From positions 3,286,001 to 3,350,000 of the forward strand of contig NZ_JAGIOF010000001.1 of NCBI RefSeq assembly GCF_017876535.1: a stretch of DNA of 64,000 nucleotides, in the 5' to 3' direction. The position numbers and the translations under genes are program-made. Origin of the DNA: Paeniglutamicibacter kerguelensis (GTDB lineage Bacteria > Actinomycetota > Actinomycetes > Actinomycetales > Micrococcaceae). How positions within the stretch are numbered: the first letter of the stretch is position 1; the number at the start of each line of letters is the position of its first letter. The notes beneath the pieces were generated by a model. The model saw only the letters and a list, made by a program, of their open reading frames with translations, had not been told where the DNA came from and did not search any database. Positions 48,092 through 57,058 of the stretch are shown one piece after another.

Positions 48092-49195
48092 ATGACGGCG
48101 GTGCAGCCCGGAGTGCCAGCAGGTGTGGTTCGGCGGTCTTTTCTGCTCTTGGCCGGGGCGGGAACGCTGGCCGTCTTGTCTTCCTGCTCGGATCCGCTCA
48201 AGCCCAATCCGAATTCCCCGGAACAAGTGAACCGCCCGGTGGTGGTCGCCAGCGGTTTGGCCACCCCGTGGTCAATGGCCCGGCGCAGCGACGGCGGCAC
48301 CCTGGTTTCCGAACGCGACACGGCGCGGGTCAAGCTTCTCTCCCCCGACGGGACGCTCGAAACCTTTGCCGAGGTTCCCGGTGTTGTCCCGGGCGGTGAG
48401 GGCGGCCTGCTGGGGCTCGAAGTACTGGAGGAAGACGGCCGCGAATGGCTGTACGCCTACGCCAGCACCGAGACGGACAACCGGGTGCTTCGATTCGAGA
48501 TGGGCCCGGACGGACTCGGGGCGGCCCAGCCAATTATCAGGGGCATTCCGCGGGCCAGCATCCACAATGGCGGGCGGATCAAGTTCGGCCCCGACGGACT
48601 GCTTTACATAGGCACCGGGGACGCAACGGATTCGGCGGCGGCCCAGGACCCAGCTCGGATGAACGGGAAAATCCTTCGCCTGAATCCCGACGGCAGCATT
48701 CCGGTCGGCAATCCGTTTACCGGATCGCCCGTCTACTCGTATGGACACCGCAATGTGCAGGGGTTCGCCTGGGATTCGTCTCGTCGGTTGTGGGCCAGCG
48801 AGCTGGGCCCGGACAAAAACGACGAATTGAACCTGGTGGTCCCGGGCAGCAACTACGGTTGGCCGCAGGTGACGGGCGCACCACACAAGGAGGGCTTCAT
48901 CGACGCCGTTCATGTGTGGAAATCGACGGCCGACGCTTCCCCTAGCGCCTTGGCGATCGTGGACGGCGCCGCCTACGTGGCATGCCTGCGCGGGGAAAAG
49001 CTCTGGCGGTTGGGGCTCCCTGCTGGCGAGCCGGCGTCCAGAGGCGCCCTGCCTGATGCCCGCGGGATTCTCAAAGGCCAGGGACGCTTGCGCGATGTGC
49101 TTGCGGTGTCCGGTTCCGGGTTGTGGATCGCCACCAACGAGGGCGAAAGCTCACGAATCATTTCGCTCGCCCTGCCCGGGCCGGGCCCGGCCTAG
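48092..49195 (+). CDS. PQQ-dependent sugar dehydrogenase-like lipoprotein (GSDH family)
   Basis: A 367-residue exported protein. The N-terminus 'VRRSFLLLAGAGTLAVLSSC' is a twin-arginine-like signal with a lipobox Cys. The six-bladed propeller shows 'ATPWSMARRSDGGTLVSERD', 'GEGGLLGLEVLEED', 'RASIHNGGRIKFGPDGLLYI', 'TGDATD', 'YGHRNVQGFAWD' and 'NYGWP', typical of the GSDH/aldose sugar dehydrogenase family. It would oxidise sugars at the cell surface with PQQ; PQQ synthesis genes are not in view. The last 4 bp overlap the convergent gene. Confidence 0.9.
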   Translation: MTAVQPGVPAGVVRRSFLLLAGAGTLAVLSSCSDPLKPNPNSPEQVNRPVVVASGLATPWSMARRSDGGTLVSERDTARVKLLSPDGTLETFAEVPGVVPGGEGGLLGLEVLEEDGREWLYAYASTETDNRVLRFEMGPDGLGAAQPIIRGIPRASIHNGGRIKFGPDGLLYIGTGDATDSAAAQDPARMNGKILRLNPDGSIPVGNPFTGSPVYSYGHRNVQGFAWDSSRRLWASELGPDKNDELNLVVPGSNYGWPQVTGAPHKEGFIDAVHVWKSTADASPSALAIVDGAAYVACLRGEKLWRLGLPAGEPASRGALPDARGILKGQGRLRDVLAVSGSGLWIATNEGESSRIISLALPGPGPA

Positions 49196-49602
49196 GACGG
49201 TTCGGAAATCATCATTTGGTGCAGGACCAGCGGCACGACATTGCACAACGCCCACAGGCCCAACATGGTCCAGGCCAGGACCAACATGAAACGCACATGG
49301 GAGCGGGGCTTCTCGATCTGGATCCTCTGGGGTGCGGAGACCTTGTAGTACACCCGATCGGGGTTGCCGGACGGAGCCGGTTCCAATTCGTCGAACGCAC
49401 TGCTGTGGGCCGTGCCGTCGGCACTGGTCCAGACAAGGCAATCTTGGCCCTCGAGCTTGGTGACTTCGCAGGGCGCCTCCCGCCAAGCGGCCTGGCTGCG
49501 GCGGGAAACCCGCGCCACCACAAAGAAACCGATGGCACCGAACAGTGCGATCCAGCCAAAGAGTTCGAGTGCAGGCCCAATGGCCGCAAGGATTTCACGC
49601 AC
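49192..49602 (-). CDS. DUF3592-like small membrane protein
   Basis: A 136-residue protein with a helix near each end ('ALELFGWIALFGAIGFFVVA' and 'VRFMLVLAWTMLGLWALCNV') and a beta-rich loop between ('EVTKLEGQDCLVWTSADG', 'DRVYYKVSAP'). The layout resembles DUF3592. The GTG at 49602 is chosen; the frame upstream is unlike protein. Overlaps the sugar dehydrogenase gene end by 4 bp. Function unknown. Confidence 0.65.
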   Translation of the reverse strand: MREILAAIGPALELFGWIALFGAIGFFVVARVSRRSQAAWREAPCEVTKLEGQDCLVWTSADGTAHSSAFDELEPAPSGNPDRVYYKVSAPQRIQIEKPRSHVRFMLVLAWTMLGLWALCNVVPLVLHQMMISEPS

Positions 49603-49745
49603 AGCTACATGATATGGCCTGGGCCCGGTTACGGAAGGTGGTTTCCGCAAACGCCACGCAGTGTATGCGGGCCGGCCATCTTGTTGGCCAAGTCGCTTGT
49701 GGCCACTCGTTTGACAATGCGGCGGGCAACTTCTGCCCGAAAGAA

Positions 49746-49798
49746 CAGCGGCCCCGGTGGAAGAACCCAAATGCTGGGTTGTTCCACCGGGGCCGCTG
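49746..49798 (-). terminator. Strong terminator of the hydroxyproline operon
   Basis: A 17-bp perfect stem (CAGCGGCCCCGGTGGAA at 49746-49762 with 49782-49798), extended after one mismatch by AACCCA/TGGGTT. It lies 12 bp beyond the last gene (stop at 49810) and is followed on the minus strand by TTCTTTC. Confidence 0.88.
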
Positions 49799-49809
49799 AA
49801 GTCATGCTG

Positions 49810-51273
49810 CTAGCGCTTGCCGTTGACCATCTGCGGCACGTTCAGCGGGTTGCCGTCCTGCAGCGCCTCGGGAAGCAACGCCTGCGGGAAGCCCTGGTAG
49901 GCAACCGGGCGCAGGAAGCGGGAGATCGCCGCGGTGCCCACGGAGGTGCTTCCCACGGAGGTGGTTGCCGGGTACGGGCCGCCGTGCTGCTGCGCGTAGG
50001 TCACCGAGACGCCGGTCGGCCACTGGTTCCACAGCACGCGGCCCGCCTTGCGGGAGAGCACCTCGATCAGCTCGGTGACTTCGCAGCTCTCGGTGCCCAC
50101 GAGGGTGGCGGTCAGCTGGCCCTCGAAGCTTTCGGCCAGCGCAACCAGTTCCGACTCGTCCGTGTACTCGACGACCAGGGCGGTCGGGCCGAAGCACTCG
50201 GTCTGCAGGGACTCAGGGTGCGCCAGCAGGTCCTCGGCGCTGGTGAGCAACAGGGTGGGGCTTGGCGGATCGGCCAGCGGGTCAGAGCCCTGGGCCAGGA
50301 CCTTGACCTTGTCGTGGCCCTGCAACGCCTCAAGCACCTCGACGTAGCCGGCCTGGATGCGGCCGTTGAGCAGCGCGGCAGCGGCCGGAAGCTCGGTGGC
50401 GCGCAGGGTCTCGACGATCTGGGAACCGCGCGGGACAAAGATGGTTCCCGGCTTGGTGCAGAACTGTCCGGCGCCCATGGTGAAGGACGCGACGAATTCG
50501 CCGGCGATCGCGGCGCCGCGCTCGGCGGCCGCGGCGGCGGTGACGAAGACGGGGTTGTTGGAACCGAGTTCGCCGTAGAACGGGATCGGCTCCGGGCGGG
50601 CGTTGGCCATGTCGAAGAGGGCGCGGCCGCCGGGGATCGATCCGGTGAAGCCGGCCGCCTTGACGCGCGAATCCTTCAGTGCGGTGGCGCCGGCCTCGGT
50701 GCCCATGACCAAGGCGAAGACGCCGGCCGGGACGCCGGCGGAAGCCAGTGCCGCTGCAACGGTGTTTGCCGTGGCGATCGAGAGTTCCGGGTGGCCCGAG
50801 TGGGCCTTGAGGATGACCGGGTTGCCCGCGGCCCATGCGGAGGCGGTGTCGCCGCCTGCCACGGAGAAGGCGAACGGGAAGTTGCTGGCCGCGAAGACGA
50901 CGACCGGGCCCATTGGCTCGAGCACGCGGCGCAGGTCCGGGCGCGGGGCGCCCATCGGCCACTGGGCATCGGCGTGGTCGATGCGCGCGTCCAGGTAGGC
51001 GCCGTCGCGCAGCACCTCGCCGAAGAGGCGCAGCTGGAAGGTGGTGCGCTTGAGCTCGCCGGTCAGGCGGGCCTGCGGCAGGTTGGTCTCGGCCATGGCG
51101 ATCGGGATGAGGATGCCGGCGGCCGCATCAAGGGCGTCCGCAACCGTATCCAGCACGCCGGCGCGCTCGGAGGGGCGCAGTGCCGCCCACGGGGCCGCAG
51201 CCTGCTGTGCGGCAACGAGGATTTCCTCGAGCTCGGTGGCTGTCGTCGGGGTGACGGTGATGGTGGTCGTCAT
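49810..51273 (-). CDS. 2-oxoglutarate semialdehyde (2,5-dioxovalerate) dehydrogenase
   Basis: A 487-residue ALDH-superfamily enzyme. The cofactor pocket 'AGFTGSIPGGRALFD' and catalytic Cys272 ('MGAGQFCTKPGTIFVP') are intact, with 'FYGELGSNNPVFV' and 'TECFGPTALVVEY'. The Phe-Cys-Thr-Lys-Pro-Gly pattern is that of KGSADHs, the final step of hydroxyproline and pentose/aldarate breakdown, giving 2-oxoglutarate. It is the last gene of the operon, after the dehydrogenase subunits. Unlike the broken ALDH at 4839, it has all catalytic residues. Confidence 0.94.
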   Translation of the reverse strand: MTTTITVTPTTATELEEILVAAQQAAAPWAALRPSERAGVLDTVADALDAAAGILIPIAMAETNLPQARLTGELKRTTFQLRLFGEVLRDGAYLDARIDHADAQWPMGAPRPDLRRVLEPMGPVVVFAASNFPFAFSVAGGDTASAWAAGNPVILKAHSGHPELSIATANTVAAALASAGVPAGVFALVMGTEAGATALKDSRVKAAGFTGSIPGGRALFDMANARPEPIPFYGELGSNNPVFVTAAAAAERGAAIAGEFVASFTMGAGQFCTKPGTIFVPRGSQIVETLRATELPAAAALLNGRIQAGYVEVLEALQGHDKVKVLAQGSDPLADPPSPTLLLTSAEDLLAHPESLQTECFGPTALVVEYTDESELVALAESFEGQLTATLVGTESCEVTELIEVLSRKAGRVLWNQWPTGVSVTYAQQHGGPYPATTSVGSTSVGTAAISRFLRPVAYQGFPQALLPEALQDGNPLNVPQMVNGKR

Positions 51274-51364
51274 GATGGGTGTGGTCCTTTCACGGGGAAG
51301 TTCGGTGGTGACCCGGATGGTGAGTCAAAGGTCAAGATTCGGGGATGGCGGGTAGTGCGAGCGC

Positions 51365-52816
51365 TCAGGAGTCCTGGGGCTGCCGGGAGTCCAGGGTGCT
51401 GATCTCGCCCAGGGTCAGCGGGGCTGCGACGGGGCGCTTGGCGAAGGCAGCAAGCGAGGCTTGTTCGGTCCCGGCGTCGTCGGCCCCCTTGGTGGAAAGG
51501 CAGGAGACGGCAAAGCCGCAGACCTTGCCCTGGCACCAGCCCATGCCGGTGCGGGTGAAGGACTTCATGGTGCGCGCATCCGTGGCGCCCAGTTCGACGC
51601 GCGCGTGCACGACCTCGCCGTGGCTGACTTCCTCGCACCTGCACACCAGGGTGTCGTCGGCGAGCAGGTCGTCCCACTTTTCGGGGACGGGGTGCGCCCG
51701 GTGCATGGCCCCGGCGAACCGGCGGTGGCGCTGGATCTGCCGTGCGGTGCCGGCGCTTGGCGCCTCGCCGTTGGCCGCGGCGGCCCCGGCAACGAGCCCC
51801 TCGGCCACGGCCAGCACGGCCCCGCCTACGCCCGTCACTTCACCGGCAAGGTAAAGGCCCGGCACGTTGGACGCCTGCTGGCCGTCGACGACGCAGACCA
51901 GCGAACCGTCGGCGTCGATGCGCGTCGTGGCCCCCAGGGCCACGGCAAGTTCGACCTGCGGGGTGAAGCCCCAGCCGAAACCGACGACGTCCACGTCCTC
52001 AAGCAGCTGTTCGGTTCCGGCAATGACGGCGCCGTCGGCGTCTACCTTGGCGATGCGCACCGACTTGGCGCTGGACTCCCCCAGCACCTCGGTGACAACC
52101 GTGCGGGTGCGGTAGCGGATGCGGTGCTTGGCAAAGATGCCCGCGTATTCCGCGCCCTCCAGTGCCTTGCCCGGCACGCCGCTTGCGGCCCCCAGGTGCG
52201 GGAGCCAGTTGGCCAGCGAGGCCGATTCGCACACGGCCACGACCTTGCCGCCGGCCTCTGCGATGTTTGCGGCCACCGGAAGCAGGAAGGGCCCGGTCCC
52301 GGCGACCACAAAGCGTTTGCCCGGCAGGGTGCCGTTGGCCTTGATGAACGCCTGGATTCCGCCGGCGGCCATGACGCCGGGCAGTTCCCAGCCGGGCAGC
52401 GGCAGCTGGCGGTCGTAGCCGCCGGTGCAGGAGACAAGCTTGGCGGCGCGGACCGTTGCCGCTTCGATGGCGGTGCCGGTGGCGGGGGTCAGGCGCAGCA
52501 CAAAGCGGCCGGCGTCCTCGCGTTCGGTCATCCACACCTGGGTGTTGGGCAGGTAGCGCAGCAGGCCGCGGGAAATGGCCGCGTCGAAGCGCGCGCGCAG
52601 GTCCAGGTAGGTCTTCCAGCCGTGGTGGCCGTGGCCGTCGGGCTCGGGGAAAACCGATTCCGGGCGGTGGCGCCAGAACTGGCCGCCGGGCTGGGTGCCG
52701 GTGTCGCACACGACGACCTTGGCGCCGCGTTCGGCCGCGGCAACGGCCGCGGACAGGCCCGCCGGGCCTGCGCCGATGACTGCTACGTCGAAGGCAAATT
52801 CCTCGTGGGCGCTCAT
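51365..52816 (-). CDS. D-hydroxyproline dehydrogenase-type FAD/[2Fe-2S] subunit (NAD(P)-like oxidoreductase)
   Basis: A 483-residue flavoprotein: FAD motif 'VAVIGAGPAGLSAAVAAAER', a second nucleotide fold 'RFVVAGTGPFLLPVAANIAE', and a C-terminal Cys cluster ('VCRCEEVSHGEVV' and 'GMGWCQGKVCG'). This matches the alpha subunits of HcnB/OoxA/LhpB-type multi-subunit imino-acid dehydrogenases. It overlaps the small ferredoxin-like gene upstream by 4 bp, implying a complex with it and with the DAO-type subunit. In this pathway it would pass electrons from cis-4-hydroxy-D-proline. Confidence 0.88.
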   Translation of the reverse strand: MSAHEEFAFDVAVIGAGPAGLSAAVAAAERGAKVVVCDTGTQPGGQFWRHRPESVFPEPDGHGHHGWKTYLDLRARFDAAISRGLLRYLPNTQVWMTEREDAGRFVLRLTPATGTAIEAATVRAAKLVSCTGGYDRQLPLPGWELPGVMAAGGIQAFIKANGTLPGKRFVVAGTGPFLLPVAANIAEAGGKVVAVCESASLANWLPHLGAASGVPGKALEGAEYAGIFAKHRIRYRTRTVVTEVLGESSAKSVRIAKVDADGAVIAGTEQLLEDVDVVGFGWGFTPQVELAVALGATTRIDADGSLVCVVDGQQASNVPGLYLAGEVTGVGGAVLAVAEGLVAGAAAANGEAPSAGTARQIQRHRRFAGAMHRAHPVPEKWDDLLADDTLVCRCEEVSHGEVVHARVELGATDARTMKSFTRTGMGWCQGKVCGFAVSCLSTKGADDAGTEQASLAAFAKRPVAAPLTLGEISTLDSRQPQDS

Positions 52817-53079
52817 GCGTCGAAGTCCCCTTCAATGTTCATGGAGTCGCAAACCTCGACCATGCAGGCGCGCTGGTTGGGTTGGCCGTCGATGGTGACC
52901 AGGCAGTCGTAGCAGGCGCCGATGCCGCAGAAGAGGCCGCGGGGTTTGCCCTCGTTGCGGGTGGTGCGCCAGGCCTTGATGCCCTCGCCCATCAGGACGG
53001 CGCCGACGCTCCGGCCCTGTTCGGTGCCCACCGGCTTCGAATTGAGTGTCACGGTGATCCGCTGCGGGGTGGTGCTCAT
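52813..53079 (-). CDS. [2Fe-2S]-binding small subunit of the imino-acid dehydrogenase
   Basis: An 88-residue plant-type ferredoxin-like protein with 'LFCGIGACYDCLVTIDGQP' and a fourth Cys in 'NQRACMVEV', giving the Cys spacing of HcnA/OoxA-type gamma subunits. It is coupled at both ends by ATGA overlaps with the two flavoprotein genes, which supports a three-subunit alpha-beta-gamma enzyme. AGGAG lies upstream of its ATG. Confidence 0.92.
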   Translation of the reverse strand: MSTTPQRITVTLNSKPVGTEQGRSVGAVLMGEGIKAWRTTRNEGKPRGLFCGIGACYDCLVTIDGQPNQRACMVEVCDSMNIEGDFDA

Positions 53080-54257
53080 GCTGCTGACTCCTGGTGGTTC
53101 TTTCCGGCCGGGGTGAATTCGCCGAAGCGTTCGGGGGCGAAGGGCACCAGGGACATGTCCGGGGGCAGCCCGGCCAGCGCCTGGGCGACCAGCTTCCCGG
53201 TGCCCGCGGACAGGCCGATGCCGGCGCCCTCGTAGCCGCTGGCGTGCCAGAGGCCCGGTGCGCGCGGATCGTGCCCGATGACCGGAAGGTGGTCCGGGCA
53301 GTAGGGGCGGAAGCCGTGGTAGTGGCGGATGATGCGCGTGTTCTCCAGGAACGGGAAGAGCGCGATCGCGTTGGCCGCCATCTGGCGCAGCGCGTCGGTG
53401 TTGACGCTGCGGTCGAATCCGACGCGCTCGCGGGAGGAGCCGATCAGGATGGAGCCGGCGGGGGTGCCCTCGACCACCGGGGAGGACTGCAGCCCGGCAT
53501 CGGAGCTTCCGACGTTGTCCACGTACTCGGCCGCGTACACCTTGTGGTGCACCATCGGCGGCAGCGGTTCGGTGACCATGACAAATCCCTTGCGGGGCTT
53601 CACCGGCACGTTGACCCCGGCCAGCGCCGCGATGTCCTCGGACCAGCTGCCCGCGGCGTTGACGACCGCCGGGGCGTGGAATTCACCGCGGTCGGTCTTG
53701 ACGCCGGTGACGGTGCCTCCATTGCGCACGAAGCCGGTGACCATGGTGTGGGTCTGCACCTTTGCCCCTGCGGCGCGGGCCAGCTTCAGCAGGTGCCCGG
53801 CCACGAGCATCGGCTGCACCTGGCAGTCGTCAGGGTACCAGGCGGCACCCAGCGCGTTCGGGGAAATGTTGGGTTCGAACTCGCGCAGCCGCGGGATGTC
53901 GACCCATTCGACGTCGATCCCGTGGTTGGTCTGGGCCTTGGTCAGGCGGTCCAGCGATGCCATGGAGGATTCCCGCGAGGCGACGATGATGCCGCCCTTG
54001 GACTCGAATTCCCAGTGCGAGGCGTGTTCGGCCAGGTCGCCGCGCCAGGTGTCCAGCGAGAACTTGGTCAGCTCGAGTTCCGGGCCGAGTTCCTTGTCGG
54101 AGACCAGGATGTTGCCCTCGCAGGCGGAGCTGGTTCCGCTGGCGGGCAGTCCGCGCTCCAGCACGGTGACGGAGAGTCCTTGTTGGGTGGCGAAGTATGC
54201 AATCGCCGAACCGATTACTCCCGCACCAATGACGATGACGTCGCTGGGCGCATTCAT
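53076..54257 (-). CDS. D-amino-acid-oxidase-type FAD subunit (D-hydroxyproline dehydrogenase beta)
   Basis: A 393-residue DAO-family flavoprotein with N-terminal 'VIVIGAGVIGSAIAYFATQQ', 'PRKGFVMVTEPLPP', and C-terminal 'GHDPRAPGLWHASGYEGAGI'. The family oxidises the alpha C-N bond of D-amino and imino acids. Coupled to the [2Fe-2S] gene and preceded by AAGGAG. In the context of a hydroxyproline epimerase it most likely oxidises cis-4-hydroxy-D-proline to pyrroline-4-hydroxy-2-carboxylate. Confidence 0.92.
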   Translation of the reverse strand: MNAPSDVIVIGAGVIGSAIAYFATQQGLSVTVLERGLPASGTSSACEGNILVSDKELGPELELTKFSLDTWRGDLAEHASHWEFESKGGIIVASRESSMASLDRLTKAQTNHGIDVEWVDIPRLREFEPNISPNALGAAWYPDDCQVQPMLVAGHLLKLARAAGAKVQTHTMVTGFVRNGGTVTGVKTDRGEFHAPAVVNAAGSWSEDIAALAGVNVPVKPRKGFVMVTEPLPPMVHHKVYAAEYVDNVGSSDAGLQSSPVVEGTPAGSILIGSSRERVGFDRSVNTDALRQMAANAIALFPFLENTRIIRHYHGFRPYCPDHLPVIGHDPRAPGLWHASGYEGAGIGLSAGTGKLVAQALAGLPPDMSLVPFAPERFGEFTPAGKNHQESAA

Positions 54258-54269
54258 GATTACTCCTTG

Positions 54270-55016
54270 TTACTGGGTGTGCTTCTTGGACTCGGCCGGG
54301 GCCTCGTCGTCCGGGCTGCCGGTGTTCCACATGCCGCGTGCGTGGCTGATGTGGCGGACCATCAGTTCATAGATGGCCTCGCCGTCGCCGCGTTCCACGC
54401 AGTCGATCATTTCGTGGTGTTCCTGCGCGGAGCCGTCGAGCTGGTGGTTGTCCATCAGCGTCTTGAGACCGTACATGCGGGTGCGCAGGCGCAACGACGT
54501 GGCAAGTTCCACGAGTTGCTTGTTTCCCGCGAAGCTCAGCAGTCGGGCATGGAACTCGCGGTCCGCGGCAAGGTAGGCGTCGGAATCCTTGTCGCGGGCG
54601 GTGCGCACGATGACGTCGGCCAGCGCACGCAATTCGGGGATCCTGTCGGCGGGAATCAGGGGCATCGCCCGCTTGGTTGCCTCCGGTTCGATCAGCAGGC
54701 GGATCTCCGCGATTTCGTCGAGCTCGGCATCGGTCATGCCGGTGATCCGGAATCCCTTGTTCTTGACTGTCTCCACCAGGCCCTCGCGGACCAGGTCCAT
54801 CATGGCCTCGCGGACGGGGGTCGCCGAGACGCCGAAGGCTGCGCCCAGGCTCGGCGCCGAGTACAGCTCGCCTTCCACCAAGTCGCCCGAGATGATCGAG
54901 GTGCGAAGCCGTTCGGTGACGGTTTCGCGCAGGCTCATCTGGCGGTCAAGTTTTTCAATGGTGAACCTTGAATTGCCGGTCATGGTTTGTTCTCCGATTT
55001 CCACAGGTGCGCTCAC
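54270..55016 (-). CDS. GntR-family (FCD-type) regulator of the hydroxyproline cluster
   Basis: A 248-residue regulator: winged helix 'LGAAFGVSATPVREAMMDLV' and an all-helical FCD ligand domain with the metal-binding Asp/His pattern ('ADREFHARLL', 'EHHEMIDCVERGD', 'VRHISHARGMW'). Such proteins bind a small organic acid or amino acid. GTG 55016 (AGGAG upstream, overlapping the reductase stop) and ATG 54983 (GGAG upstream) are both credible starts. It sits within the operon it probably controls; matching palindromes upstream of the first gene of the cluster and of the deaminase gene are likely targets. Confidence 0.92.
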   Translation of the reverse strand: MSAPVEIGEQTMTGNSRFTIEKLDRQMSLRETVTERLRTSIISGDLVEGELYSAPSLGAAFGVSATPVREAMMDLVREGLVETVKNKGFRITGMTDAELDEIAEIRLLIEPEATKRAMPLIPADRIPELRALADVIVRTARDKDSDAYLAADREFHARLLSFAGNKQLVELATSLRLRTRMYGLKTLMDNHQLDGSAQEHHEMIDCVERGDGEAIYELMVRHISHARGMWNTGSPDDEAPAESKKHTQ

Positions 55017-55966
55017 GCGTTTTTACTCCTGTGATCTTCATACACCACTGCGGCGGAAACCAAGTCTTCCCATGCCATGCCCACACCCGTGTAAAGCGTC
55101 GGCTTGCCTCCGGTGCGGCTGAATTTGCCGTTGACAAGGTCCTTGAGGTTCGGCGGATTGATCTCTTTCCATTCCTCGACGCTGCGTGCGGGGATCAGGT
55201 CCCCGCTTTCGCGCCACGAGGATGCGCGTCCCTCGACGACGACCTCGGAGCGCTTGACGAGCGTCTCGTCGACCTCGCGGGCATCAAGTCCGTGCTGTCC
55301 CACCGAGGCGATGATTGCGTGGTCGGCCGGTAGCGCTCCGTCAAAGAGCGGGGTCGGCGAGGAGGTCACGCACAGGATCACGTCCGCGTCCGGAACGTCT
55401 TCCAGGCTTCCGCGGGTGACGGCGATGCCTTCGGCGGCCAGCTGTTCGATCAGTGCCTGGATCCGCTCGGCGCGTTGGCCCACCACGGCGAAGGTGCCCT
55501 CGGGGAAGACCGCCTTGGCCGCACGGAAGTGGTTGACCGCCTGGATGCCGGCCCCGAAGACCAGCACCTTGGGGGTCCGGGTGAACGGCGCGTCACCCGG
55601 CGCGTCGGCAATGTTCTTGACGGCGGTCAGGGTGGCCGCCGGGGTGCGGATGGCCGTGAGCTCGGCGCCGTCCATCGAGGCAATCGGAGTGAGGTTCGAG
55701 GAACCGAAAAGCAGGTAGACGCCCTGGATCTTTTCCTCGCCCTTGGCCGGGTTCAGCGGGGCGATGGTCGCGACCTTGAGTCCGGTGTAGCCCTGGCCGA
55801 TCGCCGGCATCAGCAGGAATTCACCGTCCGGTGCCGGGGCGAAGATGCGCGGCCCGTCGATTTCCGGATCGGTCTGGCCGCGCAACGCATCCTCGATGGC
55901 GGCGATGGCGCGGTCGAAGGGAAGCGAGGCGCGAACCTCGGCGGCGTCGAAATATGGCAGGTTCAC
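55013..55966 (-). CDS. Ornithine cyclodeaminase/mu-crystallin-family reductase (pyrroline-2-carboxylate reductase-like)
   Basis: A 317-residue protein with the OCD-type Rossmann fold: 'VLVFGAGIQAVNHFRAAKAV', 'IASVGQHGLDAREVDETLV', and N-terminal 'PYFDAAEVRASLPFDRAIAA'. In hydroxyproline clusters homologues reduce Delta1-pyrroline-2-carboxylate to proline, using NAD(P)H, which handles the trans-3-hydroxyproline branch. Start is GTG 55966, overlapping the epimerase stop (GTGA). A true cyclodeaminase activity is unlikely here. Confidence 0.85.
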   Translation of the reverse strand: MNLPYFDAAEVRASLPFDRAIAAIEDALRGQTDPEIDGPRIFAPAPDGEFLLMPAIGQGYTGLKVATIAPLNPAKGEEKIQGVYLLFGSSNLTPIASMDGAELTAIRTPAATLTAVKNIADAPGDAPFTRTPKVLVFGAGIQAVNHFRAAKAVFPEGTFAVVGQRAERIQALIEQLAAEGIAVTRGSLEDVPDADVILCVTSSPTPLFDGALPADHAIIASVGQHGLDAREVDETLVKRSEVVVEGRASSWRESGDLIPARSVEEWKEINPPNLKDLVNGKFSRTGGKPTLYTGVGMAWEDLVSAAVVYEDHRSKNA

Positions 55967-56964
55967 AGCAGGAATCCCTCCGGGAACGGGTCGGTCGGGT
56001 CAAGGAAGTACTGGGCGGTGCCGGTGATCCAGGCCCGTCCGGTCACGGTGGGGATGACGGCGGGCAGCCCGCCGACGGTGGTTTCCTCGACCAGCCGCCC
56101 GGTGAACTGCGAGCCGATGTAGGACTCGTTGATGAAGTCGGTGTCCATGGCCAGTTCGCCGCGGGCGTGGAGCTGGGCCATGCGTGCGCTGGTGCCGGTG
56201 CCGCACGGCGAGCGGTCGAACCAGCCCGGGTGGATGGCCATGGCGTGGCGGGAATGCTCGGCGGTGGAGCCGGGGGCCTTGAGGTAGACGTGGTGGACGC
56301 CGCGGATGTCGTCGCGTTCGCGGTGCACGGGCTCGTCGGTCGCGTTGATGGCGCCCATGATGGCCAGGCCGGCGGTGATCAGGTCGTCCTTGCGTTCGCG
56401 TTCGAACGGCAGGCCCAGGTCCTCGAGCTCGACGACGGCGTAGAAGTTGCCGCCGAAGGCGAGGTCGTAGTTCACGGTGCCGTAGCCCGGGACCTCGACG
56501 GATGCGTCCAGGCGGTCGCTGTAGGAGGGCACGTTGCGGATGGTCACGGATTCGGCCGCCCCGTCCTTGACGGCGACCTCTGCGATGACCAGGCCAGCCG
56601 GAGTGTCCAGGCGCACGGTGGTCACGGGTTCGTGGACCTCGACCATGCCGGTTTCCACCAGCACGGTGGCAACGCCGATGGTTCCGTGTCCGCACATCGG
56701 CAGCAGTCCGGAGACCTCGATGTACAGGACGCCGTAGTCGGCGTCGGGGCGCGTCGAGGGCTGCAGGATCGCGCCGCTCATCGAGGCGTGTCCGCGCGGT
56801 TCGCACATCAACAGGGTGCGGATCCAATCGCTGTGCTCCATGAACCAGAGGCGGCGCTCTGCCATGGTGGCTCCGGGAATGGTGCCAATGCCTCCGGTGA
56901 TGACGCGGGTGGGCATGCCTTCGGTGTGGGAATCCACTGCGTGGAAGATCCTGTTGGTGCGCAT
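55963..56964 (-). CDS. 4-hydroxyproline 2-epimerase (proline racemase family)
   Basis: A 333-residue member with both catalytic cysteines: C91 in 'LLPMCGHGTIGVATVL' and C254 in 'FDRSPCGTGTSARMAQLHA'. This Cys/Cys pair defines racemases and epimerases, as opposed to 3-hydroxyproline dehydratases, which have Thr in the second position. It should interconvert trans-4-hydroxy-L-proline and cis-4-hydroxy-D-proline, the first step of the pathway. The ATG at 56964 is the best start. A hairpin separates it from the upstream deaminase gene. Confidence 0.93.
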   Translation of the reverse strand: MRTNRIFHAVDSHTEGMPTRVITGGIGTIPGATMAERRLWFMEHSDWIRTLLMCEPRGHASMSGAILQPSTRPDADYGVLYIEVSGLLPMCGHGTIGVATVLVETGMVEVHEPVTTVRLDTPAGLVIAEVAVKDGAAESVTIRNVPSYSDRLDASVEVPGYGTVNYDLAFGGNFYAVVELEDLGLPFERERKDDLITAGLAIMGAINATDEPVHRERDDIRGVHHVYLKAPGSTAEHSRHAMAIHPGWFDRSPCGTGTSARMAQLHARGELAMDTDFINESYIGSQFTGRLVEETTVGGLPAVIPTVTGRAWITGTAQYFLDPTDPFPEGFLL

Positions 56965-57006
56965 GGTGCAAACTCTCTGGGTAATCGTCGTTGATCGGGT
57001 GGTGCC

Positions 57007-57040
57007 GTTGGCCGGCCCCGCTTTCACGGGGCCGGCCAAC
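57007..57040. other. GC-rich intergenic hairpin within the hydroxyproline operon
   Basis: GTTGGCCGGCCCCG at 57007-57020 pairs perfectly with 57027-57040, leaving a 6-base loop, in the gap between the deaminase and epimerase genes. There is no T-tract, so it is more likely an attenuation, processing or mRNA-stability element than a full terminator. Confidence 0.6.
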
Positions 57041-57058
57041 AACACGGCAACTTCGAGG

